Shown here: positions 13,553 to 14,661 of the stretch, piece by piece
Numbering within the stretch: position 1 is the stretch's first letter
Layout: every line of letters begins with the position of its first letter
Assembly (NCBI GenBank): GCA_033809355.1
Contig: JAPXLV010000065.1
Coordinates: forward strand, 1-14,661
Source: T3Sed10-213 sp012519365
Lineage (GTDB): Bacteria; Planctomycetota; Phycisphaerae; Sedimentisphaerales; Anaerohalosphaeraceae
Length of the DNA stretch: 14,661 bases
Direction: 5' to 3'
The notes under the pieces: model-generated
Databases searched by the model: none
Told to the model about the DNA's origin: nothing
What the model saw: the letters and a program-made list of their open reading frames with translations, nothing else
Program-made: the position numbers and the translations under genes

Positions 13553-13850
13553 CGGAGGAGGGTGATGAAAAGCCTGTTATTGTCGTTGCGAATCGTTGTC
13601 GTATGCTCTGAGGATAATATCGTACTATTTTGGATAAAAACTTTAATTTTTCCAACAAAAAAACAAAAAAATCGCATTCTAAGAGTCAAATATGCCGTTT
13701 TGCACTGCCTTAACTCTGCAAATGCCACGCGTTTGGTCCTGAAACCCGATGCGGCAGGCCGCTATTGAGGGGTCGTAAGGAGCTGTGTGTGGAATTTTTT
13801 GCTGGCGCATTGTAACTACTTGTTTTAGAATGACTTACAGGTATATAAAA
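13553..13850. other. AT-rich intergenic stretch between the kinase leader and the transposase unit
   Basis: No convincing gene. A weak minus-strand promoter-like pair, TTGGAA (13655-13650) and CAAAAT (13632-13627) with 17-nt spacing, could start an RNA of about 100 nt that ends at the 13518-13552 terminator. On the plus strand GGAGGAGG (13554-13561) precedes a 67-codon frame from 13564 that does not look like protein. A/T runs are frequent around 13640-13675. Confidence 0.4.
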
Positions 13851-13876
13851 GGAAAATTTAAGGGGAAAATTTAAGG
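13851..13876. repeat. 13-bp tandem duplication at the left end of the unit
   Basis: GGAAAATTTAAGG at 13851-13863 is repeated immediately at 13864-13876. The right end shows one copy before the window stops. Confidence 0.9.
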
Positions 13877-13892
13877 GGTCAGACACCTTTTT
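13864..13892 (+). repeat. Left 29-bp inverted repeat
   Basis: Starts GGAAAATTTAAGGGGTCAGA and ends ACACCTTTTT; reverse complement found without mismatch at 14632-14660. Confidence 0.95.
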
Positions 13893-13897
13893 TGGAG

Positions 13898-13925
13898 TTG
13901 ACAGGCGGGCTGACGAGGGTATAAT
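13898..13925 (+). promoter_or_regulatory. Consensus sigma-70 promoter of the transposase, predicted leaderless
   Basis: TTGACA (13898-13903), a 16-nt spacer and TATAAT (13920-13925): both hexamers perfect. The ATG follows 8 nt after the -10, so transcription should start at about 13931-13934, at or within 3 nt of the start codon. There is no Shine-Dalgarno. Confidence 0.75.
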
Positions 13926-13933
13926 CGCCGATT

Positions 13934-14611
13934 ATGCCGCGACAAAGACGACTTGACAAAGGCGAGAAGGTGTATCATGTCCTGAACCGAGCCAACGGCC
14001 GGCTTGGGATCTTCAAGACGGCGCAGGATTTTGCGGCGTTTGAGGCGGTGTTGGCTGAAGGGGTCCAGCGGTTCGGGATGCGTCTGTGCGGCTATTGTCT
14101 GATGAGCAACCACTGGCATTTGGTACTGTGGCCGCGACACGACGGCGACCTGTCAGCGTTTATGAAGTGGATCACGGCCACGCACTCGCATCGCTGGCAC
14201 ACCGCACACAAAACCATCGGCATCGGACATGTGTACCAAGGCCGCTACAAAAGCTTTCCCGTGCAGAGCAACGGCTATTACCTGACGCTGATGCGGTACG
14301 TCGAGAGCAACCCGCGCCGGGCCGACTTGGTCAGGCAGAGTCGCCGATGGGCATGGAGTAGCCTGGCCATTCGCACCGGCGCCGACACCGACAAGCCGAT
14401 AGCCCTGAGCGACGGCCCCGTGCCGCTGCCGAAAAACTGGCCGGCCTGGGTGGACGGCATCGGCGTCGAAGAGGTCGAGGCTATCGACATCTGCCTGCAT
14501 CGCGGCCGCCCGCTCGGCCAAGACCAATGGGTGCAAAAAACGGCCAAAGAACTGTCCCTGGAGTCCTCTCTAAACCCCCGCGGACGACCCAGAAAAGCCG
14601 AAAACAAATGA
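13934..14611 (+). CDS. REP-associated tyrosine transposase (RAYT, IS200-like Y1 family)
   Basis: Single-strand-specific HUH endonuclease that cleaves and rejoins hairpin-bearing DNA through a tyrosine. 225 residues. N-terminal MPRQRRLDKGEKVYHVLNRANGR is typical of the family. The metal-binding HUH motif is HWH (60-62) in YCLMSNHWHLVLWP, a RAYT signature. YQGRYKSFPV (101-110) and YYLTLMRYVESNPRRADLV (115 onwards) follow; Y115 or Y116 is the likely nucleophile. The C-terminal region (about 165-225, RGRPLGQDQWVQKTAKEL and GRPRK) matches the DNA-binding tail seen in this group. The frame is intact. It starts almost at the predicted transcription start, and inverted repeats flank it. RAYTs are usually single-copy domesticated proteins that act on REP/BIME repeats; here the flanking repeats suggest its own substrate. 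Confidence 0.93.
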   Translation: MPRQRRLDKGEKVYHVLNRANGRLGIFKTAQDFAAFEAVLAEGVQRFGMRLCGYCLMSNHWHLVLWPRHDGDLSAFMKWITATHSHRWHTAHKTIGIGHVYQGRYKSFPVQSNGYYLTLMRYVESNPRRADLVRQSRRWAWSSLAIRTGADTDKPIALSDGPVPLPKNWPAWVDGIGVEEVEAIDICLHRGRPLGQDQWVQKTAKELSLESSLNPRGRPRKAENK

Positions 14612-14631
14612 AAACAAAAACCAATAACCCT

Positions 14632-14660
14632 AAAAAGGTGTCTGACCCCTTAAATTTTCC
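14632..14660 (-). repeat. Right 29-bp inverted repeat
   Basis: Perfect reverse complement of 13864-13892, 20 nt after the transposase stop codon and one base from the window edge. Confidence 0.95.
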
Positions 14661-14661
14661 T

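Larger units (their letters stand above)
13851..14660 (+). mobile_element. REP-associated tyrosine transposase unit with inverted repeats
   Basis: One Y1 transposase gene bounded by perfect 29-bp inverted repeats (13864-13892 and 14632-14660). On the left a 13-bp block GGAAAATTTAAGG occurs twice in tandem (13851-13863 and 13864-13876). The ends carry GGGGTCAGACACC, whose centre GTCAGAC is itself palindromic. The gene is much richer in GC than its AT-rich flanks, consistent with later arrival. The window ends one base after the right repeat, so the right flank cannot be checked. Confidence 0.85.

Noticed and set aside
13564..13768. 67-codon plus-strand frame behind GGAGGAGG
   Set aside because: Composition tracks A/T runs, there is no family resemblance, and it lies over the minus-strand leader of the kinase.

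Overview
The window most resembles a chromosomal segment of a Gram-negative, flagellated bacterium with roughly 50% GC. My best guess is Planctomycetota (Phycisphaerae-like). The grounds are a secreted GH2 beta-galactosidase with a LamG-type domain, a planctomycete-style FlgB-like protein beside flhG and a fliA/whiG sigma factor, a soluble histidine kinase with an AHLVKN H-box, and an IS200-like REP-associated transposase. This assignment is inference from protein style, with no database support.

Layout, left to right. (1) 1-2317 (-): 5' part of a secreted GH2 beta-galactosidase, running off the left edge. (2) 2488-3186 (-): ribonuclease III, with a perfect -35 promoter and a long hairpin in its leader. 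(3) 3672-5877 (+): an envelope and protein quality-control pair, an Hsp20 small heat-shock protein behind a consensus sigma-54 promoter, a strong terminator, then a periplasmic HtrA/DegP-type protease. (4) 5990-6835 (-): a D-amino-acid transaminase-like enzyme, convergent with htrA across a shared bidirectional terminator. (5) 7102-7452 (+): ribosomal protein L21, without the usual L27 gene after it, followed by about 100 nt of potential RNA structure. (6) 7692-9788 (+): a TonB-dependent outer-membrane receptor behind a 20-bp operator-like palindrome. (7) 9795-13480 (-): a co-directional motility/regulatory set in transcription order: soluble histidine kinase, MerR-type regulator with a 28-bp palindrome at its promoter, divergent FlgB-like protein, FlhG-type ATPase, FliA/WhiG sigma factor. 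(8) 13851-14660: a REP-associated tyrosine transposase unit bounded by perfect 29-bp inverted repeats, with a consensus promoter that predicts a leaderless mRNA.

How the parts work together. RNase III, L21 and the D-amino-acid transaminase are housekeeping genes. Hsp20 and HtrA form a stress-response neighbourhood. The flhG-fliA pair is the familiar flagellar number/sigma module, here extended upstream by an FlgB-like protein and a MerR regulator. No tRNA, rRNA, CRISPR array or recognised riboswitch was seen. The most interesting signals are regulatory: the RNase III leader hairpin, the sigma-54 promoter of hsp20, the MerR palindrome, and the transposase termini and promoter. One protein-level anomaly also stands out: a metal-binding aspartate of RNase III appears to be replaced by glycine.
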